Source: CBDVBZ01 sp965372355
Lineage (GTDB): Bacteria; Krumholzibacteriota; Krumholzibacteriia; WVZY01
DNA length: 64,000 bases
Direction of reading: 5' to 3'
Assembly (NCBI GenBank): GCA_965372355.1
Contig: CBDVBZ010000002.1
Coordinates: 1-64,000 of the forward strand
In this document: positions 1 to 6,833 of the stretch, piece after piece
Numbering within the stretch: the stretch's first letter is position 1
How the letters are laid out: each line of letters starts with the position of its first letter
Translations under genes and position numbers: made by a program
The notes under the pieces: generated by a model
The model's input: the letters and a program-made list of their open reading frames with translations, nothing else
What the model was told of the DNA's origin: nothing
Database searches by the model: none

Positions 1-2
1 TG

Positions 3-59
3 ACAGAGCGCGTTGCTGATTTCGCTTTGTTGCTGACCCCCATCGATGCTTTGCTCTGA
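3..59 (+). CDS. C-terminal end of an unidentified upstream gene (partial)
   Basis: Reading frame 3 is open from the window edge to a TGA at 57-59 and encodes TERVADFALLLTPIDALL. It is called coding only because it ends exactly at the base of a strong intrinsic terminator, as expected for the last codons of a gene. The 18 residues are too few to assign a family. Confidence 0.35.
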   Translation, partial: TERVADFALLLTPIDALL

Positions 60-97
60 TCGTCCGGGATCGTGATCCCGGACGGTCGCTTTCTTTT
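58..97 (+). terminator. Intrinsic terminator downstream of the partial first gene
   Basis: A GC-rich inverted repeat (GTCCGGGATC pairing with GATCCCGGAC, extended by G-U pairing at its base) spans about 58-87. It is followed by the T-rich run CTTTCTTTT up to 97. This is a classic rho-independent layout on the plus strand. It abuts the next gene's start, so it also separates the two transcription units. Confidence 0.75.
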
Positions 98-106
98 GTG
101 TGTGAA

Positions 107-796
107 ATGGCCATACAGAGCTCGGAATCACAAACGCGCGTGGTGGCGCAAAAGGACCCCGCTCGGGGAGTGTCGGCGCTGACCGCCCAGGGGCTCGCCC
201 GGGGTGTGCGGGTGCTCTCGCGGCGCGATGCGGATCTCCGTCGAATCGTCGCGAAATGCGGACCACCGCCGATGTGGAGACGAACGCCAGGGTTTCCGAC
301 TCTCGTTCACATCATCCTCGAGCAACAGGTTTCGCTTGCATCGGCACGGGCCGCGTACGTCAAGCTCTTGAGTCGAGTCGGGCGGCTTACACCGGTGCGG
401 TTCCTGCAACTCGATGCGGCTACGTTGAAGCGTTGCGGCTTCAGCCGCCAGAAGACCGAGTACTGCAGCCAGCTGGCGAGATCGATCGTCGGCCGGCGTC
501 TCGTGCTGGGCCGCCTGACGGACATGGATGACGGGGCGGTGCGATCCGAACTCACCAGGGTCAAGGGAATTGGGGTGTGGAGTGCTGACATCTATCTGTT
601 GATGGCTCTGCGAAGACCGGACGTGTGGCCTACCGGTGATCTCGCGCTGGCGTCATCCGTTCGGTGCATAAAACGGCTGAAGTCGGTTGCAACACAGGAA
701 GAGATGGAGCAAATTGGTGAGGTGTGGCGGCCGTGGCGTGCCGTGGCCGCGCGGATACTGTGGCACCACTACTTGAACAGTGCGAGCGCTCGCTAG
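107..796 (+). CDS. DNA-3-methyladenine glycosylase II-like protein (HhH-GPD, AlkA type)
   Basis: This is a base-excision-repair glycosylase that would remove alkylated purines. The helix-hairpin-helix-GPD core is visible: an EQQVS motif (near residue 68), the hairpin LTRVKGIGVWSADIYL, and about 20 residues later PTGDLAL, whose Asp aligns with the catalytic Asp of AlkA. At about 229 residues it is shorter than E. coli AlkA (282) and lacks the N-terminal AlkA_N domain. ATG 107 was chosen because the alternative GTG at 98 lies in the T-tract of the preceding terminator; no convincing Shine-Dalgarno precedes either. It stands alone, convergent with the pilin gene. The exact lesion specificity cannot be told from sequence. 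Confidence 0.85.
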   Translation: MAIQSSESQTRVVAQKDPARGVSALTAQGLARGVRVLSRRDADLRRIVAKCGPPPMWRRTPGFPTLVHIILEQQVSLASARAAYVKLLSRVGRLTPVRFLQLDAATLKRCGFSRQKTEYCSQLARSIVGRRLVLGRLTDMDDGAVRSELTRVKGIGVWSADIYLLMALRRPDVWPTGDLALASSVRCIKRLKSVATQEEMEQIGEVWRPWRAVAARILWHHYLNSASAR

Positions 797-820
797 AGAG
801 GGGAACCGGCGTGGCCGGAG

Positions 821-1255
821 TTAGTTCCCGTTGGTCACCGTGATGACAAGCCCCGTCTTACCGTGCCCCGTGATCGTGTAGCCCTCGACAAATCCGCCCG
901 CCCCGACGACGGGCTGATATCCGATCTCGCCGGGGGTGCCGGCGACACCGCTCGACAACGGCTCGCTGCGAACCCCGGTATACGCGTTCTCCAGGGGTAA
1001 CGCCCCGGGCAGCAGATCTTGCAGGGTCTCTCCGAGGTCCGTCTGATCGGCATCCGTGTTCGTTGCATACACCCCGCCGTTCTGAATCGCGAAATCCTCG
1101 GCGGCCAGCTGGACGGTATGGGTGCCACCCCGCACGCGCGCCTCCTTGGCGCGATTCTGAAGGCCGCTGAACATCGGAATGGCGATGCCGGCAAGAATGC
1201 CGATGATGACCACGACGATCATGAGCTCGATGAGTGTAAAACCGCCTTTTCGCAT
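821..1255 (-). CDS. Type IV major-pilin-like prepilin
   Basis: The protein (144 residues) starts MRKGGFTLIE. It has a very short positively charged leader, a prepilin peptidase site between Gly5 and Phe6, and Glu at +5 of the mature protein. A 25-residue hydrophobic alpha-1 helix (LMIVVVIIGILAGIAIPMF) follows. The C-terminal globular part (ATNTDADQTDLGETL onwards) resembles type IVa pilins or type II secretion pseudopilins. ATG 1255 was chosen over upstream in-frame codons because it places the FTLIE signal correctly and has AGGGA about 10 nt upstream. No pil assembly genes lie nearby. A sigma-54 promoter lies about 70 bp upstream (1324-1338), typical of pilA regulation through PilS/PilR. It could be a minor pilin instead of the major one. 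Confidence 0.9.
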   Translation of the reverse strand: MRKGGFTLIELMIVVVIIGILAGIAIPMFSGLQNRAKEARVRGGTHTVQLAAEDFAIQNGGVYATNTDADQTDLGETLQDLLPGALPLENAYTGVRSEPLSSGVAGTPGEIGYQPVVGAGGFVEGYTITGHGKTGLVITVTNGN

Positions 1256-1323
1256 CTTGCACAGTCCCTTTTGCTCAGCAACAGGGTCGAATCCTCCACA
1301 TCCGCGCACCCCCGTGGAAAATC

Positions 1324-1338
1324 GCAAATCACATGCCA
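1324..1338 (-). promoter_or_regulatory. Sigma-54 (-24/-12) promoter for the pilin gene
   Basis: Read on the minus strand the sequence is TGGCAT-GTGAT-TTGC, which matches the sigma-54 consensus TGGCAC-N5-TTGC at every position except the sixth (T for C), with exact spacing. It lies in the intergenic region and directs transcription into the pilin gene, with a predicted start near 1312 and a leader of roughly 57 nt. The same TGGCAT/TTGC elements recur at 51183-51197. Confidence 0.8.
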
Positions 1339-1454
1339 GGAGAAGACTATCCTGGCGCGTTTGTAAGCCACACTCGCCCGTTTTGGGTGGGGCAGCGCAG
1401 GTGGGGCGGAGTGGGAAAGGATGGCGCGGGGGAGAAAGATCGTGACGCGAAGTA

Positions 1455-1483
1455 TTGCCATGGGATTCGGTTCACCCTATAAT
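1455..1483 (+). promoter_or_regulatory. Sigma-70-type promoter for the DUF4136 lipoprotein gene
   Basis: TTGCCA at 1455-1460, a 17-bp spacer and a perfect TATAAT at 1478-1483 form a strong housekeeping-type promoter. The predicted start is near 1490, followed by a leader of about 48 nt to the GTG at 1538. Confidence 0.7.
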
Positions 1484-1537
1484 GCCGACTGAAGCCGGAT
1501 TATGAACACCCCACGTGACATATTCAGGAGGTGTGCT

Positions 1538-2101
1538 GTGAAGAGTTTGGGCCTGTGTGTTCTATTGGCCGTCGTTGTGGTTGCCGGGTGTGGTGGGCCG
1601 ATGGTCGATGTGAGCCAGAAGTTTGAGCAGACAACTGATTTCAACGCCTACAAGACGTACGCATGGATAGACGGGGGATCGCAGAGCGATATCAAGGTTG
1701 GTGGCGGGAGAGATATCGATTTGGACAAGATTATTCGAGAGGCCGTGGAAACCCAGATGGGTACGAAGGGTTTTGTCAAGGTAACCGCGAACCCGCAGGT
1801 GCTTGTCAAGTACTACGCCCAGGTGGCAAAAACGTACTACGTGTCCGACTTCGGCATGCACTACCAGGAGAAGGTCGGTTGGACCGATACCGAGTCTGCC
1901 GTGGACGGACAATTAACAATCGATTTCCTCGATGCCGAGAAGGAAATCATCGTATGGCGCGGCATTGCCGTGGTCGCGTTGAATGTTGACCCCAACGTGT
2001 CGATCGCGACCAAGAACGTCAACCGTACGGTTGAAAAGATACTCAAGCAGTATCCGCCCGATCCCACCAAGGACGCCGGAGGGGCGTACAAAGTGGAATA
2101 G
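1538..2101 (+). CDS. DUF4136 domain lipoprotein
   Basis: The protein (187 residues) has a lipoprotein signal peptide ending in the lipobox VVAGC and a mature domain beginning VDVSQKFEQTTDFNAYKTYAW. This is the hallmark N-terminus of DUF4136 proteins, envelope lipoproteins of unknown function. The GTG start is chosen because a perfect AGGAGG (1526-1531) lies six bases upstream; the ATG at 1502 would put 12 polar residues before the signal peptide. It is transcribed from its own promoter and converges on the NifU-like gene with only 11 bp between stop codons. Confidence 0.85.
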   Translation: MKSLGLCVLLAVVVVAGCGGPMVDVSQKFEQTTDFNAYKTYAWIDGGSQSDIKVGGGRDIDLDKIIREAVETQMGTKGFVKVTANPQVLVKYYAQVAKTYYVSDFGMHYQEKVGWTDTESAVDGQLTIDFLDAEKEIIVWRGIAVVALNVDPNVSIATKNVNRTVEKILKQYPPDPTKDAGGAYKVE

Positions 2102-2112
2102 GCGAGCACCCC

Positions 2113-2745
2113 CTAGACAGAGGGCGTGTAGAACGGATTCGCGCCGGCGGCGTGGTCGGTCCTGTCGAGTATCTGACCGATTTTTGGAACGCGCTCGCGG
2201 AGCAGTTTTTCGACACCGAACTTGAGCGTGACCAGCGACATGGCGCAACCCTGGCAGCCGCCGCCGAACTCGAGAAACACGTTGTTGCCCAGGACGTCGA
2301 GCAATACGACGGATCCACCGTGTCCGGCAACGGCGGGGTTGATCGCCTCGTCGATGACCTGCTGGACCTGTTCCTTTATGACATCGGGTGCCGGGAGACT
2401 ATCGGTGAATGATTGCGAAACTGCCGGTGCGCCGGAGTTTATGTGATCGCGGATGACCGTGGCGGCCCTTTCACCATACGTTGCCCAGTCCTGGGTATCG
2501 TCCGTCGTGATTGCCACGGTGCCGCCGCCAATTAGCACCTCCGAGATGTCACCGAGCGCGAAGAGAGCCTCGGCGAGCGGTGATTCCACTTCGCCGCCGC
2601 GTATGAAATGAGCCCCGCCTTCGGGGTACAACGCCGGCTCGACGACGAACCGACACGCATTTGCCTGTATCATCGATGGTTCGACGGTCACTCGTATGCG
2701 CACGCCGCCCTCGCCTTGCCACGTGTAACTGAATTCCTCACTCAT
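2113..2745 (-). CDS. NifU-like Fe-S cluster carrier (Nfu N-terminal plus NifU C-terminal domain)
   Basis: The protein (210 residues) has two domains. Residues about 5-90 resemble the scaffold Nfu/NifU N-terminal domain. Residues about 125-195 are a NifU-C domain with the cluster-binding CxxC (GGGCQGCAMS) after a GGSV motif. Such proteins receive 4Fe-4S clusters from the SUF/ISC scaffold and pass them to apo-targets. Start ATG 2745 is preceded by GAGGAG at good spacing. The final 15 residues are a low-homology tail. No suf or isc genes are adjacent. Confidence 0.88.
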   Translation of the reverse strand: MSEEFSYTWQGEGGVRIRVTVEPSMIQANACRFVVEPALYPEGGAHFIRGGEVESPLAEALFALGDISEVLIGGGTVAITTDDTQDWATYGERAATVIRDHINSGAPAVSQSFTDSLPAPDVIKEQVQQVIDEAINPAVAGHGGSVVLLDVLGNNVFLEFGGGCQGCAMSLVTLKFGVEKLLRERVPKIGQILDRTDHAAGANPFYTPSV

Positions 2746-2888
2746 CGGTGCTCCTCACACAATAGGGTCCACGGCGCCGAAGAACATGACACGCCGTCTA
2801 CGTCGGCAATATTCGCCCTACCAATCTACGCCATCACGTAGGGGAGCGCAACCCCTGGGTCATGAACTCGCGGGCGAGGGATAGCCGT

Positions 2889-5800
2889 TCAGGAGGGGTT
2901 GTCAGCGGGGCTGCCGCCGTAGGGGACGGTATCTTCCGTACTTCTGGCGAAGAGCATTCTGGCAAGAAGATAGATGTTGTACAGCGGCACGAGGAGAAGC
3001 CAAAAGTGCCAGCCGGACTTATTCAGATCGTGGAGACGTTTGACGCAGGCAAACGCCATCACGATCAGCCCAAGCGGCGCGAGAATCTTCGCGACGAGAA
3101 AGGCGGTGTCCTTGCCCGGCCCCTTGAAAATGATCGCGGCGCCGACCGCAGCCACAAGGAGAACGGTCAGGAGGGCAATCATAAAGTTCGTGGCAAAGTA
3201 CTCCTGGCGATCGAACCGGCCGCGCATCGGCATCAGTTTATTTATGCGGACATGCCTGAGGATCGCCCAGTCAAAACGGACACAGACGTAGTACAACGCG
3301 GGCAGAGCAAACAGAAGCAGGATGGTGCTCGATGCCAGTCCTCCGATCGAGGCAAGCGCCAGGTTCTCCCAAATGTCCTTGTCCTGCGTCTCCCTGAAGC
3401 GAACCAGCAGCGGGGTGAGGCCAACGATGGTTGTGCCGCTGGTCAGGAGTATCGAGCGGAGACGAATGCGAGTCGCCCGGGCGATCGCGCGATGAAGCAG
3501 CCCGCCGCGCTCTTTAGCGGGGAGATCCCAAAGATCGCTGCCGCCCAGGTCCTTTTTTAGCCCCGGAAAGAGCGCCGCTTCGCCACCGGGGTCGCCACCG
3601 AGTTTGGCTTTCAGAATCAACGTGGACTCGGTTCGAAAACGGCTCAACAAGAGAATCGCGTTGTTGACGACAATTCCAAAAAGGAGAATAAGCCCGATCT
3701 TCGCCGACGAATCGAATGCCGAGTTGGTCCACCAGAAGGCAAAGAACACACCGACGAGTGCCATCGGGACCGACACGAGGACGAGAAAGGGCAGGGAGAC
3801 ACTCTCGAAGACAGCGGCGAGGACCATGAAGATGAAGATGACGGCAAGGGCAATCGCCATCGCGAGCTCTCCCTCTTCCTCCTCGGTAACGGTCTCGCGC
3901 CTCGACTCCTCGGCATCATAGCCATAGGGGAGATTGAGGGAGGCCAGAACGCTTTTCATGTATGCCTGTCTCATCTGATCCGTTCCGATGTACTCCCAGT
4001 TGAGATACGATGTGTAACGCTGATCTTCGCGCGTGATCGAACCGGAGAGAGGTACGGTCTCGATGCTCACAAGATCGGCGATGCGGACGTTTCTGCCCTC
4101 GGATGTTTTGATCAGAGTTTGCACCGCGTCGGAGTACTCGAGCGTCTCCGAATCGTAGAACGACAGCTGGACGCGTTCGTTCTCGCCCTCGACCAACATC
4201 GACCACGGCGTATCCACACCGAGCAGCTGTCGGAGGTGGCGCACCACCTCGAGGACCGTTATACCGTGCGTCGCCAGCCGGTCCCGATGAACGGTCATCA
4301 CAACTTCCTCCTGCGTGGCGCGGCCAAAACGGCCACCGGTCGTGATCCGCGGGTTTCGGACGCGGCGGTTGCGCTCGATCTGCGCCAGGGCCGTCTCGGA
4401 GATTTCGGAGAGTTTCTGTGAGTTAAAGCCGGTGATCTTGATCAGCGAGTTCAGTGCCGATCCCATAAAGTTGCCGTTGATGTACGGGGTCTCCGAGAAC
4501 CCGTAGATAAAAATAGCCGAGCCACCGAGCTTGTCCGCGTGGTCTGTCAGAGCGGTGCGGAAGTAGATCGGGATCTCGGTACTGAGCAGCTTCTCCTCGA
4601 ACTCGATTCTCATGAACGCCTGGTTGCTCCACACCGTCGATCTTGCGGTCACCCCGTCCGGGATCGGCATCAACACCGCTTCGAACCCGGCCAGCGTTTC
4701 CGATGTCAGCCGGATGTCGGTGCCGGGTGGCAGGCGCATAAAGAGGATTAGTTCCTCCTGCGAGGGAAGCCGCCAGAACCCGCCCTTTTGCACCTTGTCC
4801 TTATAGATAAAACCGGACCACACGAACAAACCGATAAGCAGCGGAACAACTATCCACCACAGTCTTTGATTTCGGGCAAAGATCCGTTCGAGCAGTGGTG
4901 GTCTGGCATCGAGATCGGGCAACTCGTCTGAGAAACCGGCGAGCTCGGCCGGATCGCTGACATCGTTGGGCCCGTCGGTGGATCGGTACACGAGCGGTCG
5001 CGCCCACGAACCGTGCAGGACCATGGGAACCCAGCCGAACGCGACAAAAAGTGATGCGGCGAGCGCCGTTCCTACAGAAACGCCGAGAGGAACGTAGAAA
5101 AGTGCCAGTCTTCCAGACAGGAATATAAACGAAACAAACGCGACAATCGTTGTCAGGGTGGTGGCGAGGATCGGGAACAGCACCTCTTGTGTGCCCGATA
5201 GAATCATTTCCAGTGCAACCTTGAGCTTCGCCTTTCGTGACAGCCCGGCCTCGTCCGCCTTGTCCATTGCTTTTAGCCGGCGATGAATCGAATCCAGGAC
5301 CAGGATGCTGTTGTCCAGAATCAGCCCAAAACAAACGGTGAGTCCACTTATGGTGATGAAGTTTACGGATATCCGCAGAAAGTAGAAAAGACTCAGGGAA
5401 ATCACGACGGCAAAAACAATCGAGCCGGTGATAATGGCAGTGAGACGGATCTGTCGCTGAGAGAGCGCTATCAGGATGGGCAACAACACCAGAACGGTGA
5501 GCAAGGCGCAAATCGTCATGAAGCTCTCCGGTATGTGCAAGAAGTAGAGCAGGGAAAGCGAAGTCACAACGGCGAATGTAATCGACCCCGCGACGATAGC
5601 TCCGAGACGGGTTTGCCTCAGGAAGAGAGCGAGCGGGATGGCCAACAGCGCGAGACTGGCGAGCGAAACGGCGATTGTGAAGAAGTTCAGCGATGTGCGC
5701 AAGAGGTAGAACAAGCCCAGCGAAATCGCCACCGCGACCACAGTCGAGGCCGCGATAAGAGCTGCGCGACGGACTCCTACCAAGGACAGCGTAAGCAGAA

Positions 5801-6833
5801 TGAACAACAGCACCAGAATGGCGAGTGAGCGATAGACCAACTCGCGCAGCTTCTGCTCGAGCTCTTCGCCCTGGTCCTCATCGATGTTGAAGCTGACGTC
5901 AAAAGGTACCTGGCTTTCGACGCGCGGGAGCGCGTCGCGCAGAACGCGGCTTACGCCGACCGTGTTCGACCCGCTGCGTTTGTCCACGGATACCTGTACC
6001 ACGTTTCTACCGTTTGTGCGGACAAAGTACACGGGGTCTTCGAAATCGCGGCGGACCTCGCCCAGCATATCCAGTGTGAACGTACGGCCACCGCGCCTGG
6101 CCACAACGGCGCTGGCAAGCCGCTTGTAGTCGACGGGATCGCGGAGGGCGACGAACTTCTCCATGCCGCGCTGCTGGATGATGCCCGCTCCGTCGAGTGC
6201 GTCGAGACGATTGAGCGCGTTGGCCACCTGATCGGGCGTGATCTCGTAGCGCTCGAGCAACTGTCGGTCGAGGAAGACCTTGATCAGCGGTCGAGCGCCG
6301 CCAAGGACCCGCGCGTCCGCCACGCCCTCGAGTGCAAGGATCTGAGGCACGACCCATGTTTCGGCGAGTTCCCTGAGCTCGTTGGGGTGGAGGCTGGATT
6401 CCAGACTGAACGTGAAGAAATCCTCCGTCTGGAATTCCTCTGGGACGTAGGGCAGTATTTGTGGTTGGCCCGCGTTGAGCGGCAGGTTGCGTCTGACCGA
6501 TCCGAGTTCCTCATTGAGGTCTACGCGTGCGAAGTCGATGTTGACGTCACGGCGAAACTCTATTTCGACCTGCGACCGGCCAGGAGAGCTTGTCGACGTG
6601 ACCTTTTCGACTCCGTGTACTTTCTGAGCCGCTTCCTCGACGGGAATTGTGATCGATCTCTGGATGGCCTGTGGGGAAGCGCCATTCCAGAATGTCTGGA
6701 TAGTCAGTGTAGGCAGGTTGACCTCGGGAATCGCCTCGACCTGTAGCCGGGGTAGTGCATATGTCCCCAACAGAATGAACACGGCGAAGATCATCCAGGT
6801 GCTCACGGGGTGACGGACGAAGAACCGGATCAT
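2889..6833 (-). CDS. RND-family efflux permease with triplicated TM2-TM3 hairpin and C-terminal DUF805 domain
   Basis: This inner-membrane proton-driven RND transporter has 1314 residues; AcrB-type proteins have about 1040. The N-terminus MIRFFVRHPVSTWMIF, the periplasmic porter domains, TM4 with LILDNSILVLDS and TM10 with VVNNAILLLSR are typical. Two features are not. Residues about 332-493 contain three consecutive 54-residue copies of the TM2-TM3 hairpin. The last 110 residues (from GRFDRQEYF through KRLHDLNKSGW) form a DUF805 membrane domain fused after TM12. The start at 6833 overlaps the preceding permease stop by 4 bp (ATGA), indicating translational coupling. The frame is open upstream to 7319, but that part is antisense to the coupled gene. 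Substrate is unknown; it probably works with the 6830-9952 permease and the adaptor. Confidence 0.93.
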   Translation of the reverse strand: MIRFFVRHPVSTWMIFAVFILLGTYALPRLQVEAIPEVNLPTLTIQTFWNGASPQAIQRSITIPVEEAAQKVHGVEKVTSTSSPGRSQVEIEFRRDVNIDFARVDLNEELGSVRRNLPLNAGQPQILPYVPEEFQTEDFFTFSLESSLHPNELRELAETWVVPQILALEGVADARVLGGARPLIKVFLDRQLLERYEITPDQVANALNRLDALDGAGIIQQRGMEKFVALRDPVDYKRLASAVVARRGGRTFTLDMLGEVRRDFEDPVYFVRTNGRNVVQVSVDKRSGSNTVGVSRVLRDALPRVESQVPFDVSFNIDEDQGEELEQKLRELVYRSLAILVLLFILLTLSLVGVRRAALIAASTVVAVAISLGLFYLLRTSLNFFTIAVSLASLALLAIPLALFLRQTRLGAIVAGSITFAVVTSLSLLYFLHIPESFMTICALLTVLVLLPILIALSQRQIRLTAIITGSIVFAVVISLSLFYFLRISVNFITISGLTVCFGLILDNSILVLDSIHRRLKAMDKADEAGLSRKAKLKVALEMILSGTQEVLFPILATTLTTIVAFVSFIFLSGRLALFYVPLGVSVGTALAASLFVAFGWVPMVLHGSWARPLVYRSTDGPNDVSDPAELAGFSDELPDLDARPPLLERIFARNQRLWWIVVPLLIGLFVWSGFIYKDKVQKGGFWRLPSQEELILFMRLPPGTDIRLTSETLAGFEAVLMPIPDGVTARSTVWSNQAFMRIEFEEKLLSTEIPIYFRTALTDHADKLGGSAIFIYGFSETPYINGNFMGSALNSLIKITGFNSQKLSEISETALAQIERNRRVRNPRITTGGRFGRATQEEVVMTVHRDRLATHGITVLEVVRHLRQLLGVDTPWSMLVEGENERVQLSFYDSETLEYSDAVQTLIKTSEGRNVRIADLVSIETVPLSGSITREDQRYTSYLNWEYIGTDQMRQAYMKSVLASLNLPYGYDAEESRRETVTEEEEGELAMAIALAVIFIFMVLAAVFESVSLPFLVLVSVPMALVGVFFAFWWTNSAFDSSAKIGLILLFGIVVNNAILLLSRFRTESTLILKAKLGGDPGGEAALFPGLKKDLGGSDLWDLPAKERGGLLHRAIARATRIRLRSILLTSGTTIVGLTPLLVRFRETQDKDIWENLALASIGGLASSTILLLFALPALYYVCVRFDWAILRHVRINKLMPMRGRFDRQEYFATNFMIALLTVLLVAAVGAAIIFKGPGKDTAFLVAKILAPLGLIVMAFACVKRLHDLNKSGWHFWLLLVPLYNIYLLARMLFARSTEDTVPYGGSPADNPS
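5353..5838 (-). repeat. Three tandem 162-bp units encoding repeated TM2-TM3 hairpins
   Basis: Three in-frame units occupy about 5677-5838, 5515-5676 and 5353-5514, exactly 162 bp (54 codons) apart. Each encodes two hydrophobic helices ending in a similar block: ISLGLFYLLRTSLNFFTIA, TSLSLLYFLHIPESFMTIC and ISLSLFYFLRISVNFITIS. Units 2 and 3 also share RQxRLxAIxxGSIxFAVV. The copies differ at many bases, so this is an old internal duplication and not an assembly repeat. Confidence 0.88.

Noticed and set aside
2862..3560. 232-codon plus-strand open frame over the DUF805 end of the RND gene
   Set aside because: Its translation is rich in charged residues without domain signal, whereas the minus strand encodes clear membrane helices.
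5353..5838. Treating the 162-bp repeats as an assembly duplication
   Set aside because: The three units differ at many positions while keeping the reading frame and the same hydrophobic pattern, so a recent artefact is unlikely.
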